Both the position numbers and the translations under genes were made by a program. A stretch of 64,000 bases of DNA, from NCBI RefSeq assembly GCF_002286965.1, contig NZ_NSKD01000002.1, positions 434,001 to 498,000 of the forward strand. The letters run 5' to 3'. Shown here one piece after another: positions 20,216 to 28,578 of the stretch. Each line of letters opens with the position of its first letter. Positions within the stretch are counted from its first letter, which is position 1. A model generated the notes under the pieces. That model was not told the DNA's origin and made no database searches. It saw nothing but the letters and a program-made list of their open reading frames with translations. This stretch comes from Halovibrio salipaludis (GTDB lineage Bacteria > Pseudomonadota > Gammaproteobacteria > Pseudomonadales > Oleiphilaceae).

Positions 20216-22069
20216 ATCATCCTGACGCGTCTGCTGATCCTGCTGCTCGCTCTCGTCGGCCCGGCCGCTGCCCAGTCACCCTTTTCCAACGGCAGCGGCG
20301 GTGACTTTCCTCCGGTCGAGGAAGCTTTTCCGTTCACTGCCTGGGCGGAAGACGGTGAGCTCGTCCTGAACTGGGATGTGACACCGGAGTACTACCTCTA
20401 CGAGGACCGCATCAGCATCGAGACCGAACCGGCGGATGCCCTGGCGCTGCCCCCGCGGTTCAGCATTGACAGCGAGATCAAGGACGATCCCTATTTCGGC
20501 AAGACCCCCGTCTTCTACGAGCCAGTCAGTGCCAGCCTGAGCCCCACCGAGGGTGATGGAGACGGCCCCATCCGTGTCACCGTGGAATGGCAGGGGTGTG
20601 CCGAGGCCGGCCTGTGCTACACGCCGCAGACAGAGACGCTGCGCTATAACCCCGCCGACGGCAGCGTGATGTATCCGGCACCGGAGCAGGACACCGCCTC
20701 CAGTGCCTCAGGGGGCAGCGACAGTTCTTCCCCCTCCGGCGGCGATGACGGCCGGTGGCGCGGCGGCAGCCTGGAGACACTGCTGAGCAGCGACTCCCTG
20801 CTTTGGGCCATGCTGGTGTTCTACGGCCTGGGGCTGGGGCTGACCTTCACACCCTGCGTGCTGCCCATGATCCCGATCGTCTCGGCGGTTGTCGCCGGCC
20901 AGCGCCAGCTCAACACTCTGCAGGCCTTCTACCTCTCCCTGGCCTATGTGCTGGGTATGGCATTGACCTATGCCGCGGCCGGCGTGCTGGTGGGCCTGCT
21001 CGGCGCCTCCTTCAACATCCAGGCCCACCTCCAGGCCCCCTGGGTGCTGGCGCTCTTTGCCGGGCTGTTCACGCTGCTGGCACTGGCCATGTTCGGCGTT
21101 TTCGAGATCCGCCTTCCACAGCGCGTCATGAACCGCCTCACGCGCCAGAGCGAGCGCCTAAGTGGCGGCAATGTGGCTGGCGTGGCGGGCATAGGCGCCC
21201 TCTCCGCCCTGATCGTCTCCCCCTGCGTCACGGCACCGCTCGCCGCCGCCCTGGTCTATCTGAGTGCCACCCAGAACGCGACCATGGGCGGGCTGGCACT
21301 CTTCGCCCTGGCCCTTGGCATGGGTACGCCGCTGATCCTGGTGGGTACCGGGGGACGGCGCTTCATGCCGCAGCCCGGCCCCTGGATGAACCGCATCAAG
21401 GCGGCTTTCGGCATCCTCATGCTGGCTGTCGCCATCTGGCTGCTGGAACGGGTGATCCCCGGCCCGGCCGCACTGGTGCTCTGGGCCCTGCTGCTGGCGG
21501 TAACCGGGGTCCAGCTGGGCGCCTTTGAGCCCCTGGGAGAAGGCTGGCCGCGCACCCGCAAGGGCATTGGCGTGGTGCTGGTCCTGGTGGCGGCCATGCT
21601 GCTGGCCGGGGCCATGGCCGGGGCGAGTGACCCACTGCGGCCTCTGGAGCCCTTCCATGCCGGGTCCGGGAGTGGCGGGGCCGGTCTGCCGGAAGAGCCG
21701 TTTGAACGGGTTTCCGAGGCCGGGCGCATCGAAGCCCGCCTTGAACAGGCGGCCGAGGCCGGCAAGCCGGTAATCCTGGATTTCTACGCGGACTGGTGCA
21801 TCAGCTGCAAGGTGATGGAACGCCAGGTATTCGATACCGAGCCGGTCCTGGAAGCCATGAAGGGCTTCGAGCGCCTCCAGGTGGATGTAACGGACAACAC
21901 GGCCGCCGACCAGGCCCTGCTCGACCGTTTCAACCTTTTCGGCCCGCCCACCCTGCTGTTCTTCAACGCCCAGGGAGAGGAGCTCAAGCAGGCGCGCATC
22001 CTTGGCGAAATGGACCAGGACGAGTTCCTCGAGCACCTTGAGCGTGTCCGCGAGCGGACAGGCGTCTGA
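20216..22069 (+). CDS. dsbD: Thiol:disulfide interchange protein DsbD
   Basis: DsbD carries electrons from cytoplasmic thioredoxin to periplasmic isomerase and reductase partners. Cysteine pairs of all three domains are present: C128/C134 in the periplasmic N-domain, C214/C337 in the eight-helix membrane domain, and C528/C531 in the thioredoxin-like C-domain (ADWCISCKVME). The start is unusual. The frame has no ATG, GTG or TTG between a TAG at 20177 and a GTG at 20378, which is too late. A signal peptide (RLLILLLALVGPAAA-QS) is encoded from 20216, and TAGGAG at 20205-20210 points to ATC 20216 (or ATC 20219, CTG 20222). With ATC 20216 the protein is 617 residues, normal for DsbD. Confidence 0.85.
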   Translation: MILTRLLILLLALVGPAAAQSPFSNGSGGDFPPVEEAFPFTAWAEDGELVLNWDVTPEYYLYEDRISIETEPADALALPPRFSIDSEIKDDPYFGKTPVFYEPVSASLSPTEGDGDGPIRVTVEWQGCAEAGLCYTPQTETLRYNPADGSVMYPAPEQDTASSASGGSDSSSPSGGDDGRWRGGSLETLLSSDSLLWAMLVFYGLGLGLTFTPCVLPMIPIVSAVVAGQRQLNTLQAFYLSLAYVLGMALTYAAAGVLVGLLGASFNIQAHLQAPWVLALFAGLFTLLALAMFGVFEIRLPQRVMNRLTRQSERLSGGNVAGVAGIGALSALIVSPCVTAPLAAALVYLSATQNATMGGLALFALALGMGTPLILVGTGGRRFMPQPGPWMNRIKAAFGILMLAVAIWLLERVIPGPAALVLWALLLAVTGVQLGAFEPLGEGWPRTRKGIGVVLVLVAAMLLAGAMAGASDPLRPLEPFHAGSGSGGAGLPEEPFERVSEAGRIEARLEQAAEAGKPVILDFYADWCISCKVMERQVFDTEPVLEAMKGFERLQVDVTDNTAADQALLDRFNLFGPPTLLFFNAQGEELKQARILGEMDQDEFLEHLERVRERTGV

Positions 22070-22071
22070 GC

Positions 22072-22935
22072 GTGGCCGGTTTCAGCCTGCGCTCACCCCT
22101 GCACCGGGGCGCCGCCTGTGTTCTTGCCGGTGAGCTCCTGCTCGCCCTGATGGGGGCGCAGGTCAAGGCACTGGCCCCGGAGCTCGACAACACCATGCTG
22201 GTGTTTGCGCGCAACGCGCTGGGGCTCAGCATCATTCTGCCCATCATGCTCTGGCGTCAGGGGCCGGACTGTCTGCGCACGACCAACCTGCGTTTCCATG
22301 TGGTCCGGGGTGTGGTGGGTGTGTCCGCCATGTACTGCTATTTCTTCAGCCTGGGCGGACTGGCGCTGACCGAGGCGGTACTGCTCAAGCTCACATCCCC
22401 CTTCTTCATCCCTCTGATCGCCTTCCTCTGGCTGGGAGAGCGCACGTCACTCTGGGCCCTGATGACCATTGTGCTGGGATTCTGCGGGGTGGTGGTCCTG
22501 CTGCAGCCCGGTCATGCCGGCATGCAGGACGTACTCTTCGTGACGGCTGGGGTTTCGGGGGCGGTGCTGGGTGGCACGGCCAAGGTCGCGATCCGCCGCA
22601 TGGGCACGCGCGAGCCCAGTGCGCGCATCGTGGTCTACTTCGGCATCGTGGCAACCACGGTCTCGGCACCGGCTGCCCTTCTGAACTGGGAGTGGCCGAC
22701 CCTGTGGCAGTGGCTCGGGCTGGTTTCCATCGCCGCCTGCGCCACGGCGGCCCAGATGCTGATCACCACCGCCTACCGCATAGCACCGGCTGGCCGTATC
22801 GGCCAGTTCACCTATTCGTCGGTGGTTTTCGCGGCCCTGCTTGGCTGGCTGATCTGGTCCGAGCCGTTCACCCTCAACCAGGCCATCGGCTGCGTGTTCA
22901 TCGTCGGGGCGGGGTTGCTGAACATGCGCCGCTGA
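22072..22935 (+). CDS. DMT-superfamily (EamA) transporter
   Basis: This 287-residue inner-membrane protein has about ten hydrophobic helices in two homologous halves, the EamA/drug-metabolite transporter arrangement. The segment LTEAVLLKLTSPFFIPLIAFLWLGE closely resembles the first-half EamA signature, and FTYSSVVFAALLGWLIWSE the second. The substrate cannot be told. Translation starts at GTG 22072, two bases after the dsbD stop, so it is probably coupled to dsbD. It is convergent with tusA, six bases away. Confidence 0.88.
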   Translation: MAGFSLRSPLHRGAACVLAGELLLALMGAQVKALAPELDNTMLVFARNALGLSIILPIMLWRQGPDCLRTTNLRFHVVRGVVGVSAMYCYFFSLGGLALTEAVLLKLTSPFFIPLIAFLWLGERTSLWALMTIVLGFCGVVVLLQPGHAGMQDVLFVTAGVSGAVLGGTAKVAIRRMGTREPSARIVVYFGIVATTVSAPAALLNWEWPTLWQWLGLVSIAACATAAQMLITTAYRIAPAGRIGQFTYSSVVFAALLGWLIWSEPFTLNQAIGCVFIVGAGLLNMRR

Positions 22936-22941
22936 TACCGT

Positions 22942-23178
22942 TCAGACGGTGCGCTCGATCCAGTAGGTGTACTGCTCCTCGCCCGCTTCCTCCTCGACCA
23001 GACGATGGCCGAGGAACTGGCAGAAACGCGGAATGTCACGCTGCGTGGACGGATCCGTGGCGATCACCCGCAGCACCCCGTTAACCGGCACATCCGCAAT
23101 GCGGTTATGCAGCATCATGACCGGCTCCGGGCAGACCAGACCGGTGGCATCAAGGGTTGCATCGTACTCCCGGGTCAA
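22942..23178 (-). CDS. tusA: Sulfurtransferase TusA
   Basis: TusA relays persulfide sulfur from IscS towards tRNA thiolation by MnmA. The catalytic cysteine is C16 in [14 protein letters not shown]. The open frame extends to 23289, but the N-terminal part has no homology. TTG 23176-23178 is chosen because GGAGG lies eight bases before it and because the resulting 78-residue protein matches TusA length (about 80). MnmA, its expected downstream user, is at 4192-5358 in this window. Confidence 0.9.
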   Translation of the reverse strand: MTREYDATLDATGLVCPEPVMMLHNRIADVPVNGVLRVIATDPSTQRDIPRFCQFLGHRLVEEEAGEEQYTYWIERTV

Positions 23179-23291
23179 TGGCGGAACCTCCGTACACGCG
23201 TTTGCCGAATTTTCTGCCAGAATTAGGGTAAGGATACCATATTCAGAGGTAACCGCATGAGTAACAGGGAGCTTTCGGGGAGAGAACAATC

Positions 23292-23594
23292 ATGATCCGT
23301 GTCATCATCGAGCGCTACATCGCTGAAGCCATGGAGAGCACCTATGACGCCCAGGCCCGCCAGGCCCTGCGCAATGCTGTTGAGATTCCCGGGTTCATTT
23401 CCGGCGAATCCCTCAAGGATGAGTACAACTCCCGTCACCGGGTGATCCTCTCAACCTGGCGCTCCACCGCGGACTGGTACCGCTGGTACGATTCCACGGA
23501 ACGGCGGGAGAAGATCAATCGTATCCGGCCGTTGCTGGAATCCGATGAGCGCATCACGGTGCTGGAATACGCGGTGCCTACCGGGAACGTGTGA
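23292..23594 (+). CDS. Antibiotic-biosynthesis-monooxygenase (ABM) fold protein
   Basis: This 100-residue protein has the dimeric alpha/beta-barrel ABM pattern: MIRVIIERYIAEAMESTYDA, then GFISGESLKDEYNSRHRVILSTW, then ITVLEYAV. Family members include small quinol monooxygenases and haem-degrading enzymes, but no cofactor-binding residue can be assigned here, so function is open. GGGGAGAG lies at good distance before the ATG. It is divergent from tusA across about 110 bases. Its last 17 bases overlap convergent rlmM. Confidence 0.75.
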   Translation: MIRVIIERYIAEAMESTYDAQARQALRNAVEIPGFISGESLKDEYNSRHRVILSTWRSTADWYRWYDSTERREKINRIRPLLESDERITVLEYAVPTGNV

Positions 23595-24669
23595 GCGGCG
23601 CCACGCAGCAGGTGATCTCTTCCCGGTCGTGATACAGGTGAGCGGCCCTGACCGTCAGGTCCGCGCCGCTGGCGGCGATGCTTTCCTCCAGGCGCGCCCT
23701 GTACTCCTGCCAGCACGCCCAGCGCTGCTTCATGGGCAGCTTCAGGTTGAACACCGCCAGCCGGCACAGCCGGTTCTCAAGCCACTCCGCCATCAGCTCC
23801 ACGACCCGGGCAGGCCGATCCACAATATCGCAGACCAGCCAGTCCACCGGGTGCGCCGGCCGCCAGCTGAAGGCATCCTCCGTCCTGTGGGTCACCAGCC
23901 CGGAGGCCATCAACGCCTCGTCCATGGGCCCATTGTCCACCGCGGTCACGGCCAGCCCACGCTGCACCAGCTGCCACGTCCAGCCACCCGGCGCGGCGCC
24001 CAGGTCCACCGCCGTCATGCCATGCCGCAGCACACGCTCGCGCTCATCCGTGGTGAAGAACCGGTGCAGGGCCTCCTCCAGTTTCAGCGTTGAGCGGCTG
24101 GGGGCCGTACCCGGCATCCGAAGCCGCGGGACACCTTCGTGAAAGGCCGATGACAGGGCTGGATCACGGCGCGCAAGCAGGGCCCGACTGAAATCCGGAA
24201 GCAGGATCTCCAGACCCGGTGCGCCAGCATCCTCCTCGGGGTTGCCCTGAAGGATACCCGCGCCGCGCAGCGCTTTCGCCAGAGGGCTGGTCCACTTGCG
24301 GGCAAAGCGCGGCAGCGCCTCTTCGGTCTCCCCCAGGGGCACATGCACATCCACGCGCCCAAAGGGCCCGGTTTCCCCGGCATCACGCAGCCCCTCGAGA
24401 ACGGCACCAACACGATCCTCGCCCGGGAGCGGGTCCACCAAACCGATGCCGGAATACCAGTCCCGCACGAACACCAGGTTGCTCAACGACACCGCCCGCA
24501 TGACCGGTTCCGCGACCTGGCCGGGCAGCTCAAAGCGTATCCAGCCGGCGGCTTCCGGAACGAAAAACCCATAGCCGCCAACCTCCGCAGCGCGGCTGAC
24601 CAGCTCCTGCCCCGCATCCGCCTCAAAGCCGGGGCGGCACAGCGCCCGGATCACACCCGTTCCAGTCAT
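23578..24669 (-). CDS. rlmM: 23S rRNA (cytidine-2'-O)-methyltransferase RlmM
   Basis: RlmM methylates the 2'-O of C2498 in 23S rRNA using S-adenosylmethionine. The N-terminal THUMP-like part carries GVIRALCRPGFEADAGQEL. The SAM-binding loop is VDLGAAPGGW (221-230), followed by VDNGPM and the acidic DW/CDIVD region, and the C-terminal half contains a conserved lysine in FNLKLPMKQRW. The 363-residue length is typical. Its ATG overlaps the TAA of the alpha/beta hydrolase by one base (TAATG), so the two are coupled. Confidence 0.94.
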   Translation of the reverse strand: MTGTGVIRALCRPGFEADAGQELVSRAAEVGGYGFFVPEAAGWIRFELPGQVAEPVMRAVSLSNLVFVRDWYSGIGLVDPLPGEDRVGAVLEGLRDAGETGPFGRVDVHVPLGETEEALPRFARKWTSPLAKALRGAGILQGNPEEDAGAPGLEILLPDFSRALLARRDPALSSAFHEGVPRLRMPGTAPSRSTLKLEEALHRFFTTDERERVLRHGMTAVDLGAAPGGWTWQLVQRGLAVTAVDNGPMDEALMASGLVTHRTEDAFSWRPAHPVDWLVCDIVDRPARVVELMAEWLENRLCRLAVFNLKLPMKQRWACWQEYRARLEESIAASGADLTVRAAHLYHDREEITCCVAPLTRSR

Positions 24670-25322
24670 TACCTGTCCGTCTCCGTTGCCGTCACGAAAG
24701 CCCGCGCACTCTCCGCAGCGGCCGCAAGGACCCGGTCCGGATCCAGGCCGCTGCGACGCGTGGGCATCAGTTCATGGTCGCCATCGTCCACCCACTCCAG
24801 ATGCACTGGTCCCGGAAATGGCAGACGTGACTCCAGCTCGCTCCGCTTTCCGAAAGGATCCCGCTCACCCTGTGCGATCCACAGGGGCCGCTCAAGTTCC
24901 GCAAAGTGATCCGTCCGCCACTGTTCGGGCCTGCGTGGTGGATGGAAGGGGTAGCCGAACACCAGGGCACCGGACACGGGGTCCGGGCGCTGCTCCGGCG
25001 TCAGCAGCATGGAGGCCGTACGGCCCCCGAGGGATCGCCCGCCGATCCAGAGGTGGTCCGCATCCGGCTCCCGGCACCCAATTTCTTCGATGGCTTCTCG
25101 CCAGTACTGGAGCAGAACAGGAGGACGATCCGGTGGACGCCGCTTGCCTGTGGTACGACGCTGCGCCATGAACGGAAACTCGAACCGCCGGACACGGAAG
25201 CCCGCCGACGCCAACGCGGCGGCGAGCCGATCCATGGGCACGGAATCAGCAGGCGCGCCGGATCCGTGGGCGAGAACCAGAACCGGGCCCTGTTCGCCAT
25301 TACAGAGTATATCCAAAGGCAC
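24669..25322 (-). CDS. Alpha/beta hydrolase, KANL3/Tex30-like
   Basis: This 217-residue protein has an alpha/beta hydrolase fold: [14 protein letters not shown] (oxyanion region), the nucleophile elbow GGRSLGGR (93-100, with S96), and a late acid-histidine region (GERDPF, DDGDHEL). The family resembles the KANL3/Tex30 or dienelactone hydrolase-like group; no substrate is known. The frame stays open far upstream to 26039, antisense to ccoN. That part is an artefact: it lacks homology and its composition mirrors ccoN. GTG 25320-25322 is the best start, TTG 25314-25316 an alternative; neither has a good Shine-Dalgarno. Divergent from ccoN. Confidence 0.72.
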   Translation of the reverse strand: MPLDILCNGEQGPVLVLAHGSGAPADSVPMDRLAAALASAGFRVRRFEFPFMAQRRTTGKRRPPDRPPVLLQYWREAIEEIGCREPDADHLWIGGRSLGGRTASMLLTPEQRPDPVSGALVFGYPFHPPRRPEQWRTDHFAELERPLWIAQGERDPFGKRSELESRLPFPGPVHLEWVDDGDHELMPTRRSGLDPDRVLAAAAESARAFVTATETDR

Positions 25323-25337
25323 TACCGCATTAAGGTT

Positions 25338-25351
25338 TTGACATATATCAT
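25338..25351 (+). promoter_or_regulatory. FNR/ANR-type box upstream of ccoN
   Basis: TTGAC-ATAT-ATCAT matches the FNR/ANR consensus TTGAT-N4-ATCAA at 8 of 10 arm positions. Its centre is 71 bases before the ccoN ATG. If it acts at -41.5, the start site would be near 25386 and TACGCT (25374-25379) would be the -10. It lies between divergent ccoN and the hydrolase. Confidence 0.65.
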
Positions 25352-25415
25352 TGAGCACCGGCGCTGCGTTGCCTACGCTGCGCGTACCCTCCAAACAGTC
25401 CCGGAAGAGCCGAAC

Positions 25416-26858
25416 ATGGAAACACAGACATCCGCGGAAACCTACAACTACCGGGTGGTCAGGCAGTTTGCCATAGCCTCGCTGGTATGGGGTATCGTCG
25501 GAATGGGACTGGGCGTGTTCATCGCGGCCCAGATGTTCCTTCCCCAGCTGAACTTTGACCTGCCCTGGACAAGCTTCGGGCGCCTGCGCCCGCTGCACAC
25601 CAATGCGGTCATCTTTGCCTTTGCTGGTAGTGCCCTGTTCGCCACCTCGTACTACGTGGTGCAGCGTACCTCCCAGTCGAGGCTGATCTCGGACGAGGCT
25701 GCCGCCTTTACGTTCTGGGGATGGCAGGCCGTGATCGTTCTGGTCGCCATCACGCTGCCGCTGGGCTACACCACTACCAAGGAATACGCTGAGCCCGAGT
25801 GGCCCATCAATATCCTGATCGCGGTGGTCTGGCTGACCTACGCCTACGTGTTCTTCGGCACCATCGCACGGCGCCGGGTCAAGCACATCTATGTGGCCAA
25901 CTGGTTCTACGGCGCCTTCATCATCACGATTGCCATCCTGCACGTGGTGAACAACCTGGCGATTCCGGTGGGCTGGTTTGAGTCCTACTCCATTTTCCCC
26001 GGTACGATCGACGCCATGGTTCAGTGGTGGTACGGGCACAATGCCGTGGGCTTCTATCTGACCGCGGGGTTCCTGGGCATGATGTACTACTTCGTGCCCA
26101 AGCAGGCCAACCGGCCGATCTACTCCTATCGACTCTCAATCGTGCATTTCTGGGCACTGATCGCGACCTATGTCTGGGCCGGCGGCCACCATCTTCACTA
26201 CACCCCGCTGCCGGAGTGGGCCCAGACCGCTTCCATGATCATGTCCCTGATCCTGCTGGCACCGAGCTGGGGCGGTATGATCAACGGCATCATGACCCTG
26301 TCCGGCGCCTGGTATAAGCTGCGCACGGATCCGATCCTCCGCTTCCTGATTGTCGCTGTTTCCTTCTATGGTATGGCCACCTTCGAAGGGCCGCTGATGT
26401 CCATCCGCACCGTGAACGCGCTGTCACACAGCACGGACTGGACCGTAGGGCACGTACACTCGGGGGCCCTGGGTTGGGTTGCCATGATCAGCTTTGGCGC
26501 GCTCTATCACCTGTTCCCGCGTCTCTACGGTCTCAAGTCAATGTTCAGCATCCCGCTGATCAACCTCCACTTCTGGCTCGCGACCATTGGCGTGGTGCTC
26601 TATACCGTTTCCATGTGGATCAACGGTCTACTCCAGGGTCTGATGTGGCGCGCCGTGAATGACGACGGCACGCTCACCTACAGCTTCGTTGAGGCCGTTG
26701 AGGCCAGTTACCCGGGCTATGTGGTGCGCTTCATTGGCGGCGCCTTTTTCCTGGGCGGCGTTCTGGTGATGGCCTACAACGTATGGCGCACTGTTGGTCA
26801 GAGCGAGACTGGCGCACTTGATGATTCCACTGACGCAGTGCAGGGGGCCAACGCATGA
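25416..26858 (+). CDS. ccoN: cbb3-type cytochrome c oxidase subunit I
   Basis: CcoN is the catalytic subunit of the high-affinity terminal oxidase and holds haem b and the haem b3-CuB centre. The protein, 480 residues from ATG 25416, is normal length with about twelve transmembrane helices. Signature stretches include [41 protein letters not shown] and [17 protein letters not shown]. An open frame extends upstream into the divergent hydrolase, but the ATG giving [19 protein letters not shown] matches CcoN and has GGAAGAG upstream. The stop overlaps ccoO by four bases. Expression is probably raised under low oxygen by the FNR-type box. Confidence 0.96.
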   Translation: METQTSAETYNYRVVRQFAIASLVWGIVGMGLGVFIAAQMFLPQLNFDLPWTSFGRLRPLHTNAVIFAFAGSALFATSYYVVQRTSQSRLISDEAAAFTFWGWQAVIVLVAITLPLGYTTTKEYAEPEWPINILIAVVWLTYAYVFFGTIARRRVKHIYVANWFYGAFIITIAILHVVNNLAIPVGWFESYSIFPGTIDAMVQWWYGHNAVGFYLTAGFLGMMYYFVPKQANRPIYSYRLSIVHFWALIATYVWAGGHHLHYTPLPEWAQTASMIMSLILLAPSWGGMINGIMTLSGAWYKLRTDPILRFLIVAVSFYGMATFEGPLMSIRTVNALSHSTDWTVGHVHSGALGWVAMISFGALYHLFPRLYGLKSMFSIPLINLHFWLATIGVVLYTVSMWINGLLQGLMWRAVNDDGTLTYSFVEAVEASYPGYVVRFIGGAFFLGGVLVMAYNVWRTVGQSETGALDDSTDAVQGANA

Positions 26859-27463
26859 GTCACGAGAAAGTTGAAAAGCACCTGGGTCTGTTGATCGGGC
26901 TGATCATTGTTGTGGTCAGCCTCGGGGGACTGGCGGAAATTGTGCCCCTGTTCTTCGACAAACAGGTCAACGAACCCGTGGAAGGCCTGGAGCCTCTGAG
27001 CGCCGTGGAACTGGAAGGCCGTGATATCTATATCCGCGAGGGCTGCCATGTGTGTCACACGCAGAAGGTCCGCCCCTTCCGGGCCGAAACCGAACGCTAT
27101 GGCCATTACTCCGTTGCCGGCGAACAGGTCTATGAACACCCCTTCCTCTGGGGTTCAAAGCGCACCGGCCCCGACCTGGCTCGGGTAGGCGGACGCTACT
27201 CGGATTCCTGGCACCGCCTGCACCTTTACGATCCGCGGATGGTGGTTCCGGAATCCAACATGCCGGCCTATCCCTGGCTGTTCGACCAGAAGGTGGACCC
27301 GACCCAGACCGCCCGCAAAATGCGTGCGCTGCGCACACTGGGTGTCCCCTACACCGACGAGCAGATCAAGAACGCCGAGGAGAATGTGCGGGGAACCTTC
27401 GAGATCCAGGCGCTGATCGCCTATCTGCAGCAGCTTGGTACAGCGATTCCGGAACAGAGGTAA
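26855..27463 (+). CDS. ccoO: cbb3-type cytochrome c oxidase subunit II
   Basis: CcoO is the monohaem c subunit, anchored by one N-terminal helix (about 9-33) with its haem domain in the periplasm. The haem c site is CHVCH (64-68). A later methionine in [12 protein letters not shown] is the probable axial ligand. The 202-residue length is normal. It overlaps ccoN by four bases and is followed closely by ccoQ, so the oxidase genes form one operon. Confidence 0.96.
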   Translation: MSHEKVEKHLGLLIGLIIVVVSLGGLAEIVPLFFDKQVNEPVEGLEPLSAVELEGRDIYIREGCHVCHTQKVRPFRAETERYGHYSVAGEQVYEHPFLWGSKRTGPDLARVGGRYSDSWHRLHLYDPRMVVPESNMPAYPWLFDQKVDPTQTARKMRALRTLGVPYTDEQIKNAEENVRGTFEIQALIAYLQQLGTAIPEQR

Positions 27464-27467
27464 CGGT

Positions 27468-27668
27468 ATGGCTTGGGAGACACTGCTCAGTCAGTTCAAG
27501 GGGCTTCACACTTTATTGATGATCGCCCTTTTTATCGGCATCTGCATCTGGGCATTCAGCCCATCCCGGCAGCGGGAAAACGAAAAGGCCGCGCATCTGG
27601 TATTCGAGGACGAAGACATGGAAGCGCGCACCATCGAACAGCAACGGAGAGACAACCACAATGAGTAG
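27468..27668 (+). CDS. ccoQ: cbb3-type oxidase small subunit CcoQ
   Basis: CcoQ (66 residues) stabilises the oxidase complex. It has one transmembrane helix (about 16-31) and a charged cytosolic tail rich in E, R and Q. The frame is open from 27435, inside ccoO, but ATG 27468, which follows the ccoO stop at once, gives the typical MAWETLLSQFKGLHT start. Its last eight bases overlap the ccoP start. Confidence 0.9.
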   Translation: MAWETLLSQFKGLHTLLMIALFIGICIWAFSPSRQRENEKAAHLVFEDEDMEARTIEQQRRDNHNE

Positions 27669-28578
27669 TTTCTGGAGCATCTGGATCAGCGCACTGATCC
27701 TGCTTGTGGTCTTTGGGTGCTGGTGGCTCCTCTGGATCGTGCGCCGCAACCAACCAACGGACAAGGTTGAAAACCGGAGTGTTGGTCATGAGGTCGACGG
27801 CATTGAAGAGCTGGACAACCCACTGCCCAAGTGGTGGTACTGGATGTTCATCGGGCTGATCCTGTTCTCGCTGCTCTATCTGGCACTCTATCCCGGACTG
27901 GGCAACTACCAGGGGCTGTTGGGCTGGAGCCAGACCAAGGCCTGGGAACAGGAGATGGAACGTGCCCGTGAGGAGTACGGTCCGCTTTTCGCACAGTACG
28001 CCGAGACGGATGTCCCCGAACTGGCACGCGATGGCGAGGCCATGCAGGCCGCCCAGCGCCTGTTCTCCAACAACTGTGCTACCTGCCACGGCTCTGCCGG
28101 GCGCGGCGGCTATGGCTTCCCCAACCTCACTGACGACGACTGGATCTGGGGCGGCAGTGTCGATGCCATCAAGCACACACTGACCAACGGTCGCCAGGCG
28201 AACATGCCGGCACGTGGCGTCAACCCGAACCTGAGCAATGACCAGCTCGGCGACATTACCGAGTACGTGCTGTCGCTCAACGACCGCAGCGGCGTGGATG
28301 AGGCGGCCGCCGAAAGGGGCGAGCCACTGTTCGCCCAGGCCTGCTCCACCTGTCACGGCAAAGATGGCACGGGTAACCAGAGCATGGGCGCCCCCAACCT
28401 GACCAATGACACCTGGCTCTACGGCGGGGACCGCGACACCATCATGGAGACCCTGCAGTACGGCCGTAATGGGCACATGCCGGCCCAGAACCAGCTGTCC
28501 GAGGACCAGATCCACCTTCTGACCGCCTATGTCTATCGGCTGTCGGGCCAGCACCGGAATAATGAAGGAGCGGAATGA
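27661..28578 (+). CDS. ccoP: cbb3-type cytochrome c oxidase subunit III
   Basis: CcoP is the dihaem c subunit that accepts electrons and passes them to CcoO. Two transmembrane helices are at about 8-28 and 58-78. Two haem c motifs follow: CATCH (139-143) and CSTCH (228-232), each with a later methionine (GRQANMPARG, NGHMPAQ). The 305-residue length is standard. It starts eight bases before the ccoQ stop and overlaps ccoG by four bases. Confidence 0.96.
   Translation: MSSFWSIWISALILLVVFGCWWLLWIVRRNQPTDKVENRSVGHEVDGIEELDNPLPKWWYWMFIGLILFSLLYLALYPGLGNYQGLLGWSQTKAWEQEMERAREEYGPLFAQYAETDVPELARDGEAMQAAQRLFSNNCATCHGSAGRGGYGFPNLTDDDWIWGGSVDAIKHTLTNGRQANMPARGVNPNLSNDQLGDITEYVLSLNDRSGVDEAAAERGEPLFAQACSTCHGKDGTGNQSMGAPNLTNDTWLYGGDRDTIMETLQYGRNGHMPAQNQLSEDQIHLLTAYVYRLSGQHRNNEGAE

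Noticed and set aside
24906-25415. N-terminal extension of ccoN
   Set aside because: It lies antisense to the hydrolase and precedes the conserved CcoN start METQTSAE.
25323-26039. N-terminal extension of the alpha/beta hydrolase
   Set aside because: It lies antisense to ccoN and its sequence has no hydrolase or signal features.
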